Positions 1-12,339 of a stretch of DNA of 64,000 bases are shown here, piece after piece; positions within the stretch are counted from its first letter, which is position 1, and the number at the start of each line of letters is the position of its first letter. The translations under genes were made by a program, and so were the position numbers. The notes below the pieces were generated by a model. The model made no database searches, was not told the DNA's origin, and saw nothing but the letters and a program-made list of their open reading frames with translations. This stretch comes from Buddleja alternifolia (Eukaryota; Streptophyta; Magnoliopsida; Lamiales; Scrophulariaceae): positions 2,681,001 to 2,745,000 of the forward strand of contig CM033406.1 in the NCBI GenBank assembly GCA_019426215.1, written 5' to 3'.

Positions 1-490
1 GAGCTCGAGCTAAAAAAACTTAACTCAAGTTTATTTATTTAGGGAGGGCATCGAGTCGAGTCGGGTCGGGCTCAAATTTTTTTGAGCTTGTGCCAAGCGT
101 AACAAGCCAGCTTTCTTAACGAATCCAGCTCAAGCCAATAATACATGTTCAGAGGCTCACGAACCTGTATAAAAAATAATATTTTATTAATTTGCTTACT
201 AATATGCATATATATATATATATATATATGTATAATTCAATATATAAAAATAATGATAAATTTAATATTTATTCTTATTATATTTAATAATATATATATA
301 TATTAATACAATTTTATTTTATTTTTACTTCTTTCGAGCTCGAGCTCGACTCAACTCAACTCGCACTCGACACGCTTGAGTTTTAGTTGGTGGACGAGCT
401 CCAGCTCGAAAAACTTGACTTGAGTTTATTTATTTAGGCTCGTCGGGCTCGAAAAACTTGACTGAGTTCGACTTGTGTGCATCCCTATTT
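1..490. repeat. GAGCTCG-rich dispersed repeat with (TA)n tract
   Basis: The stretch is dominated by variants of GAGCTCGAGC, CTCGAAAAACTTGACT and TTTATTTATTTAGGCTCG. A near-copy of bases 1-45 recurs at about 397-440. A (TA)n run lies at 208-229. The composition is typical of non-autonomous plant DNA transposon or Helitron-like dispersed repeats, and the right edge seems to be the TGTGCATCCCTA motif near 487. The left end lies outside the window, so the class cannot be fixed. Confidence 0.5.
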
Positions 491-1140
491 TTTATTGTCA
501 TCCAAACTTGATGCTGCAATAGAAATTTCAATTTTTATAAGTCAATCGAGAATCTGACTAATAAAAGTTAGGAATATGAATGTCATATTTTAATTTAATT
601 TGTTGATTTATCATATTCTTTTATGGAAAATTCCCAGTACTTCCGGTCTAGTATATATATATAATAAAAACAAACTTATATTTTAATAAACGTATCCTTA
701 ATAACAAACTTGAAAGTAAGAATTGAAAGAAAGTTCAATACCTTGCAACTAAAATTAGTGAAATAATTCGGATCAATTCAGTGATTCAATTAACAAAACC
801 AAGAACCTCGTATATTCAGAAGCAACAATGATTTAGCATTATCACCCAAAAAAAAAAAACAATGATTTAGCATCTCATTGAGTACTCCCATGATCCTACC
901 CCTCTTCCTAGAGATTCCATCATTTCAAGCAATTCACATAGCTTTGGTTCCACAAGACTCCTTTCCGAGCCATGAATTATTCAATTCATAAAATGCTCGA
1001 TCAATCTTTGACTTTCTCGCACTATATATTCTTGAATGGTGGCTAATGTAAAAATCGTGAACCAAGTTAGTATTTTTTTATTTATTTTTTTGGAACATGT
1101 AAGCAAATTTGATGTGCACCAAAATGTCTAAAGGCATTAT
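491..1140. other. AT-rich spacer, no gene seen
   Basis: No reading frame, RNA gene or clear repeat was recognised. The sequence is AT-rich with short homopolymers (A run near 849-860, T run near 1075-1090). It ends where the LTR-like sequence of the next element begins. Confidence 0.5.
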
Positions 1141-1648
1141 GGTAATTAAACATACCCCCGGCTCGGGCCAGGATATCACCCGTGGATCAAGTTCGCGGTT
1201 AATATACTAGTCAAGCCCAAGCCCAGAGGGCTGACGGCTCATTGGGAATTATGGTCCGTTAAGTTATTAAGGCCGTAAAGTTAATTAGGCTACTTTAATA
1301 CTCTAAGGGCTAAGTAATGGGTATATTAATAGGTCTGAAGGGCTACTGCTAAAATTGGGCCAACGACCCATAGCTCATTACCTGCTCCATATAAATACCT
1401 TAGAGGAGCTGATAAAGGCTTATTATCTCTTAGAAAAAATCCACTAGCTGCCTCTAAGAGTAATTTCAACATAGAACTACGAACTGACTTGATCTCATAT
1501 CATCAGGTACGTAGGCATCTCACTTAAAGTGAGTGCAGTCTATAAATTCATCAACCCCCAACCTAGTTTGTCATGAGTTGGAGAGGATTCTGCACCCCAC
1601 ATGGTAATTCACGTGATAATTTCTGACTGGCGAATTTTACCATCTTCA
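1141..1648 (+). repeat. 3' part of the probable 5' LTR of the Tat-like gypsy element
   Basis: GC-richer sequence with a consensus TATA box (TATAAATA, 1390-1397) precedes the classical Tat-type leader 'TTGGTGCTGTTTGTGGGAAC' at 1651 and a gag start at 1690. The LTR probably ends in CA at about 1647-1648. Its 5' edge was not located and no second LTR copy remains in the window, so the extent is inferred. Confidence 0.5.
1390..1397 (+). promoter_or_regulatory. TATA box of the Tat-like LTR
   Basis: TATAAATA lies about 260 bases upstream of the leader in the probable LTR, as expected for an LTR promoter. Motif seen; promoter use inferred. Confidence 0.4.
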
Positions 1649-1689
1649 AGTTGGTGCTGTTTGTGGGAACAGCATTCCAGCCACTAAGT

Positions 1690-4600
1690 ATGCAAACTAG
1701 GTCCCAAACATGTATTATCGGTGATAAGATGACTAACAACAATCAGCCAACAGCGGTCGATGAAGTTCCTTACCCAACGCCTGAAGATCAGCCCAACGTT
1801 CAAGTATGTGAAGAAGATCCCCCGAACGGGAAGGCATATGCAGAGGGTCTTGACGTACCACCCCCGGTGAATGGGTAAAATGCTCATCCTGTAACACCAG
1901 CAGTGATTCCACCCCCTGCCACTAGGGTGTTCGAAATCACTCAAGAGGCACTACTTGCTCAAGTTGAAGACACCTCTGTGCGTGCAGTCGCACGGGCGGT
2001 CCAACAATACGCCTAGACACACCCATCACGGGCGTCGCCTGTTCCATCAGCTGTCAGGGAGCCTTAGAGAAACACTCAGGAGGCGAATAGAGGGGGCCTC
2101 AAGTTCAAAATCCACCCCCTCGGTCAGTCCATAGAGGCCAAGAGCCTCGAGAGAAAAGTCGCCCCCAGCGAGTTGAACCTAGCCAATCCCACCGTCGAGG
2201 ACAAAAGTCCTTGACCCCCCGCGGGATTGGATCAAGGAGATCAAACTCTCCTGTGAATGGGATAGCATGCGAAAGGGAAGAAAATAACATGGTCTCACTG
2301 TTAGTGTGTATGCCCTCAAATGCCATAAAAATGATAGATTTATAGGTCATTGATTTGTAACTAAACATTATTATTATAATAAAAGACATTTTCATGTTGT
2401 TTTCTTATAGGGATTTGTAAGGTTTAGTAAACAACGTAAAGTTCTTGATAATAAGGCGAACCTTCTATTCCCTATGAGTTAGGGAGAATGACACTACAAG
2501 AGTTTGATTCTTAGTATCTAAAAATGGTTCGCAAGTCAAAGAGAATATTGACTGGACATCAATACTAGATAAAGACTTGTATGATATAAGTTTTGACGGG
2601 AAAGTGACAGTCGAACACTATAAGCATGGTAGTGGGAACTTATGTCATAGACACCTCAGTTAGACTGATGTGTTCGAACACGACTCGCATCAGTTTTGTC
2701 ACATGGGTTTTCACTCACTGACAGTCAATGACAAAACTGATAAGTTGTGATAGGTACGCATGAACCTTAGACCTGAGGGAATCATGTTGAAGATGTGCTT
2801 GTGACATCAAATCTGTCATTAGAGTAGTTAGATCCAATTCACCCGTTGGTGGGGTTAACCTCGAAGTGCGGCTTGATGGGCAAGTAGCAATCTTAACAGA
2901 TTAGCAAAATGAGATTTATTCTCTCATAAGTGAATGAGCTAAATATCCTATGCAGTCATGAATGAATGAGGTCAAAAGACTTTGGCCAAAGCATTAGAGA
3001 TACTCATGTTAGACATGAAAGTATACTCACTGACCTCGATTCATTATGAGTTAAGCATATGACCAGGTTCTGTGAGTTTGACTAAACCATGACTCTCACT
3101 TGACTGGGATATATGAATAAAGAGTTTATACTCGTATGGTATTCACAACGTGAAAGGTTTGGAATGATCCTATTCATTAGTTCTCAATTGGGATACGATG
3201 TGGGATACGGGACTGGCTAGGTGTTACCCATATCCCTTTGGTTTCCTCCCAATTGCCTTTTGAGACGAACCTAAAGAGTCGCGCTTAAAGGAATTGAAAA
3301 GGAAAAAAATTATGGAATTAGACTTGAGAGAATTTTGGGTATTGGATATTGCAATTAATTAATTAATTAATCATTGGATGATTTTATTAATTAATTAAGT
3401 TAATGTGTTAATTAATGGAAATTAATTATAGAATTAACATGGAATTAATTACTTATTTGATTAATTTATTTATTCGATAAATAATATTAATTAAATAAAT
3501 AATTAAAAATAAAATCACAATTGGACTAAGCCCAAAGGGCATTAAAAATCCCAAGTAGGTGTCAGTTAGTTAGGTTATTATTTTCTAGTGTAGTATAAAT
3601 ATACTACTTAATGAAAATTAACCTAAGCCTCAATCATTAACTTTCTCTCCAACTCAAAGTCTTCCGACCTCTCTCTCTCTCTCTATAGACATCTTCAAGG
3701 GAAAGAAAAAGGAGGAATTTTTTGCTTCAATTCCGGCGTGGTGATTTAGAGACAGTAGCAGATTTGCTGTTCGAAAAAGGATCACAAAAGCTAGTTCAGA
3801 AATCCAATTACGCGAAGAAAGGTACATATTTTCTAAACTCCGATTTGAATACATGAAATCGGAGATGAACCACCGTGGGATATTTAAATTTCCGCTGCAT
3901 TTTATATGTAACAACCCAACACTCACCTCACGAGAGGCCACCGCGGGGAAGAGACCGAAGGCCAACGCCTCCAATGTCACCACGTAGAGGTCGAGCATCC
4001 TTGACCCCCGAAGAGAACTTGCCAAGGAGCGAAGGCCGGCACTGACGTGAACTCCACCGTGATGAAAGTTTAGATGACCATAGAAGATACGAGGATATGC
4101 AGCTGGTACCAATAGTTGTAACTGCCCCTAAGAGAAGTCCTTTCTGACTGGCAATTTTGGCACAGTCTTTGTCGCAAGGACTTAAGATACCCCACTTGAA
4201 TGAGTATGAGGGAGCTGGTGACTCTCAAGAACATGTTGACAAGTTCAATGCTAAAGTTGACATGTATGATGTTAGCGTTGTAGCCTACTGCAAGATTTTT
4301 TTAACCACACTTTCTGGACGGGCGCTTAGCTGGTTCAATCAACTACCCGCCAGTACCATCACCGGCTTCGAGCAGCTGACCAAGCGCTTCCTTAATCACT
4401 TTTCCATGAACAAGAAGTACCCCTAGATGACATTTTTCTTGTTCACTGTGGTGCAAAAGGATGGTGACTCCTTGAGAGAGTATGCCCAGCATTTCTCCAC
4501 AGCGGTGTCAGAAGTACCATATGTCAACCATGAGTTGTTATCAGGAATAATGCAGAGGAACTTACGTAATAATAGGTTCAAGGAGTCCATAGCTGGAAAG

Positions 4601-5258
4601 CCCCTGTCGACCATGGAGGAGCTGCTAGCCAGAGCTGAAATGTATATTAGGATTGAGGAAACAGTAAGGCCAATCAAGAACTAGGGTGGTGCCAATAAGA
4701 GGAAGGCCAGAGATGATGACAAGATGCCGATGTCCAAGAAGCGCAAGCACATGCCTCCTTCGGGGTTTACTAAGTGTACCCCCCCTTACACTACTGAGGG
4801 AACAAGTCCTATCCATCGCTGAGCAACAAGACATGGGGAAGGTGTCTCTCCCCATATCTCTGGGCACATTTCCTGCCCGCTCCACCAAGATAGTAAAGTT
4901 TCTAGTGGTCAAAACCCCTTCTACTTACAATGTCATATTAGGAAGGCCGAGCTTAAACCTGTTTCAAGCCATCATATCTACCTTTCATATGAAGGTCAAG
5001 TTTTCCACCCCCGTGGGAACGGGGAAAGCTGTTGGCGGCGTGAATATGGCAAGAGAATGTTACCCTAACGCCCTGAAGAAGCTTAAAAGAAAATATGGCC
5101 ACAGTGATCACAGCGACAAGGGTAAACAAATTGCCATCAACCTAATCTCGATAGAGAGAACTCCCTTTAGGGGCAAAACACAATCAGTCAATACTCGGCT
5201 AAAATCCCGACAAACAGGCGCCCATAAAAAGCACGAGAGTCGCGATGTGGCACTTTAA
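1690..5258 (+). pseudogene. Tat-lineage Ty3/gypsy gag-protease remnant, interrupted
   Basis: The gag frame starts at an ATG (1690) encoding MQTRSQT, the usual beginning of Tat gag proteins, just after the leader. It continues to about 2298, is cut by a solo LTR, and resumes after 3926. The retrotransposon gag domain lies at about 4157-4684 (GRALSWFNQLPASTITGFEQL, then LREYAQHFS). A stop at 4424-4426 and frame changes break it. From 4840 the frame encodes the C-terminal half of the protease-linker region (YNVILGRPSLNLFQAI, then ARECY). The catalytic Asp segment that should precede this is absent, so there is an internal deletion. No reverse transcriptase, RNase H or integrase follows. The element is therefore a non-autonomous, decayed member of the group. 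Domain recognition is by eye; lineage from the leader and the YNVILGRP motif. Confidence 0.75.
2299..3921 (+). mobile_element. Solo LTR of a long-LTR copia-type element
   Basis: The sequence begins TGTTAG and ends CCCAACA and is flanked by a perfect 5-bp duplication, CTCAC (2294-2298 and 3922-3926). It resembles the LTRs of the copia element at 7990: shared 'CCTCAAATGCC' near the start, the 'CACATGGGTTTTCACTC' block, the 'CCCAATTCACC..TTGGTGGGGT' block and a terminal TTTCCGCTGC motif. There is no internal coding region, so it is a recombination product. It interrupts the Tat-like gag. Confidence 0.9.
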
Positions 5259-6440
5259 GTAGGCGAAACCCATTTCAAGAGCACCACACCCATAACTAGA
5301 GAAGAGAACTCCGAAGCAAGGGCGCCAAGGGAGGCGATAGGCATGCCAGCAACAGGGATCAAGCATGAGATGAGCCCCCCGAGGAAACATCCCCCAAACT
5401 TGACAAGGTATTAGGCCTCAGCAGATAACAAGTGAAAAAACTATCTTATTTCCTACATTACTTAAACAATCTTGAGCTGGCCACGAGCCAAGTGTTGAGT
5501 AGGGGGCGCCCACTAGCGTCGTCTGCCTTTTTACTTTAGTTTTGAGGTGCCTAAGTGCACCCCCCTTTATTTTTTGCAATGATGGTTGGATGTTTTGAAT
5601 TTATACTACTTATTTGTTAATTGCCGTGTAGCACATTTTCACATTATATTGTGATGTGTGTTAGTTTTATTTGGTAATGTGCTAGCATCTCCTATGAATG
5701 TGTATTACATTACCAAACGGGTGACATAACAACACCCAAATCAAACGCTCCTCGGAACCATTATCTCCGACCGAAGCTACTCCAAAAAAACTTAAGGCTC
5801 CTTGATCGAGGCTAACATAGGTGGAGCAACAAACACCCCCCGAAGCCTTGAGAGCTCGGTTGAGGCTAGCCCACCTTATGATCCTTCCAGTAGTACCAAG
5901 AAGGAATGAGGTTTGAAAAACTACCCCCTCTAACATGGACTCTGGACCGAGATCATATCAATATGGCTAACGTGATAATTCACATCATGCCACAAATAAA
6001 ATAACGCTTATGGCTATTCAAGCCTCCTAAAAATTAAAAAAATCCAAAATAATGGAGGGCACCACTATTCTAAAAATTGGACGTCGTCTTGCAAATATAC
6101 GACAGTTGAATAGTACCACAACTAACGCTCCCCACGTTTGAAACATAAATATTTTCAAACAGCCGTGAAAAAAGCTGAAGCAAATAACGACGCAAAAGCA
6201 AGAAAGTCACCCTAGCAAAAAAGCTGCAAGGGTATACGCCTCAAGGCATCAGACCTCAAATTCACAAGGGTTGACACTCAACAACTAGGGTCTAGTGCTC
6301 TCGTTATCAGCGAAACACTACATGATACTTAAGAAAAGTTTAACTCCCAGGTGTCGAAGAAACACCACTTCGTAACTTACTCCTGAATATGCTTCACATA
6401 TTAAGGAGTAGGGGGAAAGGAGTATAGATACAAACAAATA

Positions 6441-6536
6441 GCTAGCTAATGGTAGCTAATGGCTAGCTAATAGGTTACCGCTCGTGTCTAGCTAATACGT
6501 TAAGGCCGCTAGTGGCTAGCTAATAGGTTAAGGCCA
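6441..6536. repeat. Degenerate GCTAGCTAATAGGTTAAGGCC-type tandem repeat
   Basis: Units built on 'GGCTAGCTAATAGGTTA' recur four to five times with small changes. Tandem repeats downstream of pol are a known trait of Tat/Ogre elements. Confidence 0.6.
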
Positions 6537-6763
6537 ATATTTCAAACCAAGGCCGAGCATTTTTAGCATTTAAAAAGCAAATTGATAAGAGACACTCACT
6601 TCGAGCAGTCTTTAAATCCTGCCAATGGTGTGTTAAAATAGATAAGTACCTAAACTAGTACTCATGAAGCCGCGAGGTACTAAGGCAAAATAGTAGAATA
6701 AATGATCTAGCACCAGTGAAATCATGCCAATGGCACGCTATGATAGCTACGAGGCAAAAAAAA

Positions 6764-6851
6764 GATAGTGAATATCCATAAAAATCCAAAAGGCAACATG
6801 CCAAAGTGATAGTAAATATCCATGAAAATCCGAAGGGCTACAAGCCAAAGC
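6764..6851. repeat. Two-copy 44-bp tandem repeat
   Basis: Bases 6764-6807 and 6808-6851 align end to end with few mismatches. Both begin GATAGT(G/A)AATATCCAT and end GCCAAAG. Confidence 0.75.
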
Positions 6852-7019
6852 ATAGAAACTACTCAAGAATAAAGCCACCCCACACACGGGTAGACAAGAA
6901 TAAGTCTTATAAAATAACAAAACAAGATCTAGAATAAAGATAGTTCAAAAAAAACAAGTAAATAGTCCAAAATACTAAAGACATGAGAGGGCTAAAATGC
7001 TAAGAGGGTGACCAACACC

Positions 7020-7989
7020 TCAACTAGTTGTATTGTCCCCCATCTCGGCCTCCCTGTCGCTAGTGTCGGGGACATTATCATACAACCACTTGAAATTATC
7101 ACCGGGATATCGACCACTCTCACGATGAGTTCTACGACATTTGTGAACCTTCTTGGTGATGAAGCCCCGAGCGATCTTATACGCTTGCTTGTTGCACCCG
7201 TCGATAAAGTCGGCACTCTTGCAAAATTTATCCAGCGCCAACTTGCGAGCATCACTTAGAGTCTTTTTCCCAGCATCTGAGCTAAGAAAGCAGCTACCCT
7301 CAGATTTTTCTGTCTCAAGCTTCATCTTGGCCTCCTTATATTTTTTTCCCCATTTATCAGCCAAATTCTTGGCTCCAAAGAATCTCAAGAGGAGCTTCTA
7401 GTTCTCCTGGCGACTCTCTTCATAATTTTTCTCCATGTCTTCGCATCTAACTCAAAGATGGTGGGATAGTTGGATTGATTGAGAAGACAAAAACCGTATA
7501 TAAAAACTTATACGCATAAGTATATAGCCTCTAAATAATGGCAATAACACAAGTAAAAGCTTACCCGGCCGTCTCCGGTGGAGATCTCTTGGTCAAGGCG
7601 TTCTACCATCAGAGATGATAGACGGGTAAAGTCATAATCGGTCATGGCCACTCTCATCAAAGACCAAGGGGTCACTGAATTAGTGGTATCCCAAAAGGAA
7701 CTAACGTTGGGGTCCAGGTTCGCCCCAAAGTTAAATAGCCCCTTGCCAAGGCCTATAGAACTAGAGCTCCTCAGAGAGGAATCGCGAGCATGTTTCGCTG
7801 GAGCAGTTGGCGGAGGTGAAGAATACGTAGGCGCATGACCCCCAGGAAGGCTACACCCTCCTTGAAAGGCTATCTCCGTATTGGGGGAATCTTTAGGAGG
7901 AGAGTGGATTGGACCCCCAAGCCTACTCTCGCCGTCCCCTCTTTCCAACACCACCGTGCCCTGAGAGCTAGTGGGGGTGCCTAACTTGG
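7020..7989 (-). pseudogene. Antisense ORF of the Tat-like element, truncated at its 5' end
   Basis: On the strand opposite to gag, two open stretches (about 7989-7508 and 7388-7020, different frames) encode a low-complexity N-terminal part, a segment containing 'SSFWDTTNSVTPWSLM' and 'LMVERLDQE', and then a Lys/Glu-rich, probably coiled-coil part with 'ADFIDGCNKQAYKIARGFI'. Position (after pol), orientation and character match the extra antisense ORF known in Tat elements such as Retand and Grande, whose role is unknown. The 5' end is lost where the copia element begins at 7990. Between the two stretches the minus strand reads CCG|GTAAGC near 7566, a good splice-donor match, so an intron is possible. 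Assignment is from position and family knowledge, not from a database match. Confidence 0.6.
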
Positions 7990-9648
7990 TGTTAGAGTTA
8001 ATGTCCTCAAATGCCACTAGAGGATTAGTAAATGTAAGAACATTATTAATTTATAATTGTTTATCTTTCAATCAATAAAAAGGCAATTAGTTGTTTACTT
8101 TCGAATTGGCATTTATTTATTGTAAATCAACTATAAGTCCATGAACACTAGATTAAACTCTCTAAGGCACTAGAGGGGCTTGATACGCGTGTGCTAAAAT
8201 AGTCTGTAAGTCAATGATTTCCAATTGGGCGTTGTAAATCATGAAGACTTGTATGATATGAATCTTTGACGAGAAAGGTGCCTGTCAATCACTAGGAAGT
8301 AGTGAAGGATTCATATCATAGGTGCACTGATAAAGATAGCGGCACTTAGGCATGACTCGTATCGATTATATCACATGGGTTTTCACTCTTTCACAGTAAA
8401 TGACAAAATTGATTAATTATAATAGGTGTGTCTAAACTTTAGACTTGAGGAATCGAGTTGAAGATATGCTTGTGACATTAGGTTCGTCATTAATGTAGTT
8501 AGGCCCAATTCACCCTTTGGTGGGGTCAACCTCGAACTGCAACCTAATGGGCAAGTAGTAGTTTTAACTGATATCCAAGATGGGATTCGTTCCCTCGTAA
8601 GTGAACGAGGGATTATCCTATGCATTTATAAGTAAGCTAGATCCTAAAGTCTTTGGCCAAAGCATTAAATGATCTGAGCTTGTTATAAATATAGCATAGA
8701 ATCAAGTAAGTGAGTTTGACTAAAAGCCATGACTCTCACTTGATCGGGATAAAGAAATGAAGAGTTTATATTCACACGGTATTTACAAAGGAAAGGTTAA
8801 TAATGATCTAATCATTTCGTCTTATTTGGGTTAAAATATAGACCACTTGACTGGCTAGGTGGGTCCCATATTCAATGGAATTCTCTCATTGCTAAATATA
8901 GATGAATCTAAAGAGTTACGTTTAAAAATGAAAAATCAATTGGAAAATAGGAATAATTCATGTGGTAATATTTTAAGTATTGGATACTTAAAATTAATTA
9001 AATGGAATTAATTATTTGAAAAAATAAGTTAATTCATTTATGGTTTAATTAATATATTATTTCTTGAAGAAGAAATAAAATTAATTAAACCCATGTATTA
9101 TTTAATTAGATTATTTAATTGGATTGAATTAATTAATTAAATAGTGCATTGGACCTAGCTTAAATTGGAGCACCAATTAGTGCAACAAGGCCTATAAGGG
9201 GCGGCTGAGGCGCCCATTATGGGCTGAATTGAGCCCAAGTTATTAACTTAAGTGATATAAATATATCACTTTAGTTAAAACCTAGGTAAAGAGTTCACTT
9301 TGACTTAAGCCACAAGAAAAATTCCTCTCCCTCTCTCCACATTTAGCCGTCGGTCTCACACACCAAGGAAGAGGAGAATTTTTCCATCAAGTTTTTTCGA
9401 CGAGACGATTTAGAGACAAAACAATTGGACTGCTCGGATCAAGATTTATTCAGCCGGAGATTTATCGCGAAGTATTGAAGAGTTCAAATTCGTGGAAATA
9501 ATCAACCACTATGCTACAACGGGTAATGTTAGTTTTACCCTATCGTACATACACTTGAATTAACCCCGGGATTGATTCGGTTATGGGGAAAAACTATAAA
9601 AAATTTAAATTTCGTTTTCCGCTGCGTTTGTTGATTTTTTTCCCAACA
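7990..9648 (+). repeat. 5' LTR of the copia element
   Basis: 1659 bases, TG...CA termini, directly followed by the primer-binding site. It matches the two pieces of the 3' LTR (15418-16387 and 18497-19172) along its full length. Confidence 0.9.
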
Positions 9649-9649
9649 G

Positions 9650-9663
9650 TGGTATTAGAGCCA
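9650..9663 (+). other. Primer-binding site (initiator tRNA-Met type)
   Basis: TGGTATTAGAGCC, one base after the 5' LTR, is one mismatch from the TGGTATCAGAGCC complement of plant initiator tRNA-Met, the usual copia primer. Confidence 0.85.
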
Positions 9664-11470
9664 AATCCATGGGGTTCGGTGTATGTAATTATGTGTTGAA
9701 GAAGCATGTTTTACAACTTTTTATAGATGCATGATTACATATGTCGACTTCACGTTGTTTGTGTTCTTGAGGATTATGTTTATTTTTCGTTCATTAGAAA
9801 TTAATCAAAAATTGGATTTTATGTAATTTTAATGTAATGGAAATAAAAATTACAGGGTCGACCCGTCGCCGTGGCAGCGACAGAGTGCCGGCGGCTGAAC
9901 AGCAAGTTGTGCGGCCCATCGCCTCAGCACAGCAGCTGGGCTGCTGAGGCGATGGGCTCGCACTGCGAACCCATCGCCTGTAATTGGGCTCGGGTGGCAA
10001 GCCCACCTGTGTGTTATTTAACACACGGGGTTTGCAACCCGACCCAAATCACCGATGGGTCGACCCGGGTCATTTATTAAATATATATATATATATATTA
10101 TTTAGTTTTGGTTGAAGTTAGATTTTAATGCAAAATAAATAATATTAATTATTTAATAAGGTTGTTTTTATTTCCAATTAATCTAATGTTAATTAAAGTT
10201 AGACTTTGAATTAAATTGGATTAGTTCCATTGTGAAATTAATTATTGTGGGCTTAGAGATTAATTTGTTATTAAAATTGGATTTTAATAAAATATTAATA
10301 GTAGCTCATTAAAATTGAACTTTCAATTGGAATTAAATGAATATAATTTCCTCGAATATGAATAACAATGATTAAATTTGAAATTTAATTAGAAATTAAC
10401 ATATATGTTTTTCGTGAGTTATTTGATATCATGTTTGACATGTTATGTGATGGGAGACGTGATTCATGGACTTGACTCGTTTTATATTTGTATTTCTTTT
10501 TATGGGTTGTAAAGGCCATTTTGAGCCTATTTATATTTTCTTTCTAGATAAATTTTGTATAGGTGGCTTATGATAAAATGTAATAGTTAGAAATAGATTA
10601 GACCCAATGGAGAAATTTAAGTCGAGCCTAGGAGATTCAAGAAGGAGATTTGGAAGCTTTAGTATAGTTTCTTTTTATTTTTGTGATTGAAACATTGGCT
10701 TGTTTCAATCTAGGAAATATGGTCCATGAATCATGTGTTGTTAGCTTTCTAGGATTGCTATTTACTTATTGATCCATGTTTATATGTGTGATGTAAAATG
10801 GATTAATGTGCAAAGTGAGACCTAATTAATAATTCAAATTCTCCCACAATTAATATATTAAGTTAGTAAAGGGTACTAGGTATCATGTCCTCCACTGAAC
10901 TTAGGAGAAATTAAATTGATACTTAATATATAATAACGTCCCTAAGCAATATGGGTTATATATTGAAGTATACTTTATGTTTTTCTTAAGTGCATGTAAT
11001 GTCGTTGGTCGAGAACAAATTTCACCCCAAATACCAGCAAAAGGTTGCAAGGTGAAATTCAATTGTTAGACTGATAGAAAGTCAGTGGGTTGAACTTAAA
11101 TTATTCATAAATCAATATTATCGATTATAGATTGAGATTTGACGAATAGTGGACAAACACATTGAATTATCCATTTGATGGGTTGATGTTGGACATCACT
11201 TTAATGGATTAATTAGGTCAAATACCAGCAAAAGGTTGCAACCTATTAATCCAGTTAAAGAACTCAATTACCACTACGAAGCCTTCCAATGATGACTTCC
11301 GAATTCCACAGTGGGAGTGTGGATTTTTGAAAAATGTAGTGGGAGCCAAATTTATTTTCAAAGCCCCCAAAATTAATTTGGAACAACAATTACATGAAAA
11401 CTAATAGTAAGTCTTTTTACTTTTATGCAATTATTTTCTTATTATATCTCTCACCATAACTATTAACCCA
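9664..11470 (+). other. Long untranslated leader of the copia element
   Basis: About 1.8 kb between the primer-binding site and gag. A GC-rich block at 9855-10070 contains inverted repetition of GCCCATCGCCT / AGGCGATGGGC. A (TA)n run lies at 10080-10099 and the rest is AT-rich. 'CAAATACCAGCAAAAGGTTGCA' recurs at about 11028-11052 and 11219-11241. No coding region was recognised. Confidence 0.6.
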
Positions 11471-11479
11471 TTATCTGTA

Positions 11480-12257
11480 CTACTTGAAAAGAACACTTTG
11501 ACTGGTCCTAACTATGTGGACTGGCTCCGCAACTTGAGGATAGTCCTCAACATGGAGTCACTGGGGTACATATTGGATGCTGACATCCCAGCCGCGCCCG
11601 CAAGGACGCGTACTAATGAGGAGGAAGTTGCGGCTCATGAGAAATGGGTCAAAGACGACATTTGTGTTCGTGGGTACATGCTTGGCTCAATGACAAATCA
11701 GTTGCAGAGGTCCCATGACAAAATGGTCTCGGCGAGGGCCATTTTGGCACACTTGGTGGAGCTATGGTGAGCACAGTCGTACTGCTCGGTATGAGATATT
11801 GAAAGAGCTCTTTGGAGCCAAGATGAAGGAAGGTGAAAAGGTTGGGAACCATGTATTAAAACTGATTTCGAAAGTTGAGAGGTTAGAGGCTCTCGACTTT
11901 AACATGGACCCTCAACTTCAAACTGACCTAATCTTACAGTTACTTCCAGACTCCTTTTCCCAATTCGTGGTGAACTCCAACTTTAATGAGATAGAGTGCA
12001 ATTTAGCTGGGTTGATGAACAAGTTGAATACTGCTCAATCTCAAATGAAGCCAAAGGGAAAAAAGGCGGCCTTGGTCATCAATTCTAAGCCTAAAAACAA
12101 GAAGAAAAAGAAGAAGAAGAAGACTAAGAAAGCTAATAGCACTCCGGGTCCACGAGCTAAGATTGACAAAGGAAAGGGGAAAGCTCATAAAGTGATGAAG
12201 AGCAAAGGACCAAAGGTAACGGATAGGTGCCTTCACGGCAGTGAGCTAGGCCACTAG
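11480..12257 (+). pseudogene. Copia gag (UBN2-type) with zinc knuckle, frameshifted
   Basis: The frame opens in the N-terminal gag motif (LTGPNYVDWLRNLRIVLN). It shifts between about 11715 and 11770 and continues (ELFGAKMKEGEKVGNHVLKL, then LILQLLPDSFSQFV) to a Lys-rich linker. The zinc knuckle near 12226-12275 reads C-L-H-G-x4-H-x4-C: the second Cys of the CCHC motif is Gly, and a stop follows the His. It would once have packaged the element RNA, and is now non-functional. Confidence 0.85.
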
Positions 12258-12339
12258 AGGAGGGAGTGTCCAAACTTTGGCAAAGGTGCACCAGGTATGG
12301 AACTATTTGTTTTGAAAACCAATTGTTCTATAACTGTAT

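Larger units (their letters stand above)
5259..7019 (+). other. Non-coding 3' region of the Tat-like element
   Basis: About 1.8 kb lies between the protease remnant and the antisense ORF, where pol would normally be. I see no RT, RNase H or integrase motifs in any frame. The stretch carries GC-richer sequence at 5260-5550 and short tandem repeats at 6441-6536 and 6764-6851. It is best read as the remains of the pol-to-3'-LTR interval after pol deletion. Confidence 0.5.

Noticed and set aside
52..500. Terminal inverted repeats for the GAGCTCG-rich repeat
   Set aside because: Palindromic words are everywhere in it, so apparent inverted repeats are not informative, and the left end is outside the window.
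4141..4156. TTTCTGACTGGC-AATTTT resembling the sequence at 1620-1637, considered as a second LTR end
   Set aside because: Only about 18 bases match, and the surrounding frame continues as gag coding sequence.
6400..6860. CRISPR-like array of short repeats
   Set aside because: Units are directly adjacent and degenerate, without regular unique spacers, and the context is a plant retrotransposon.
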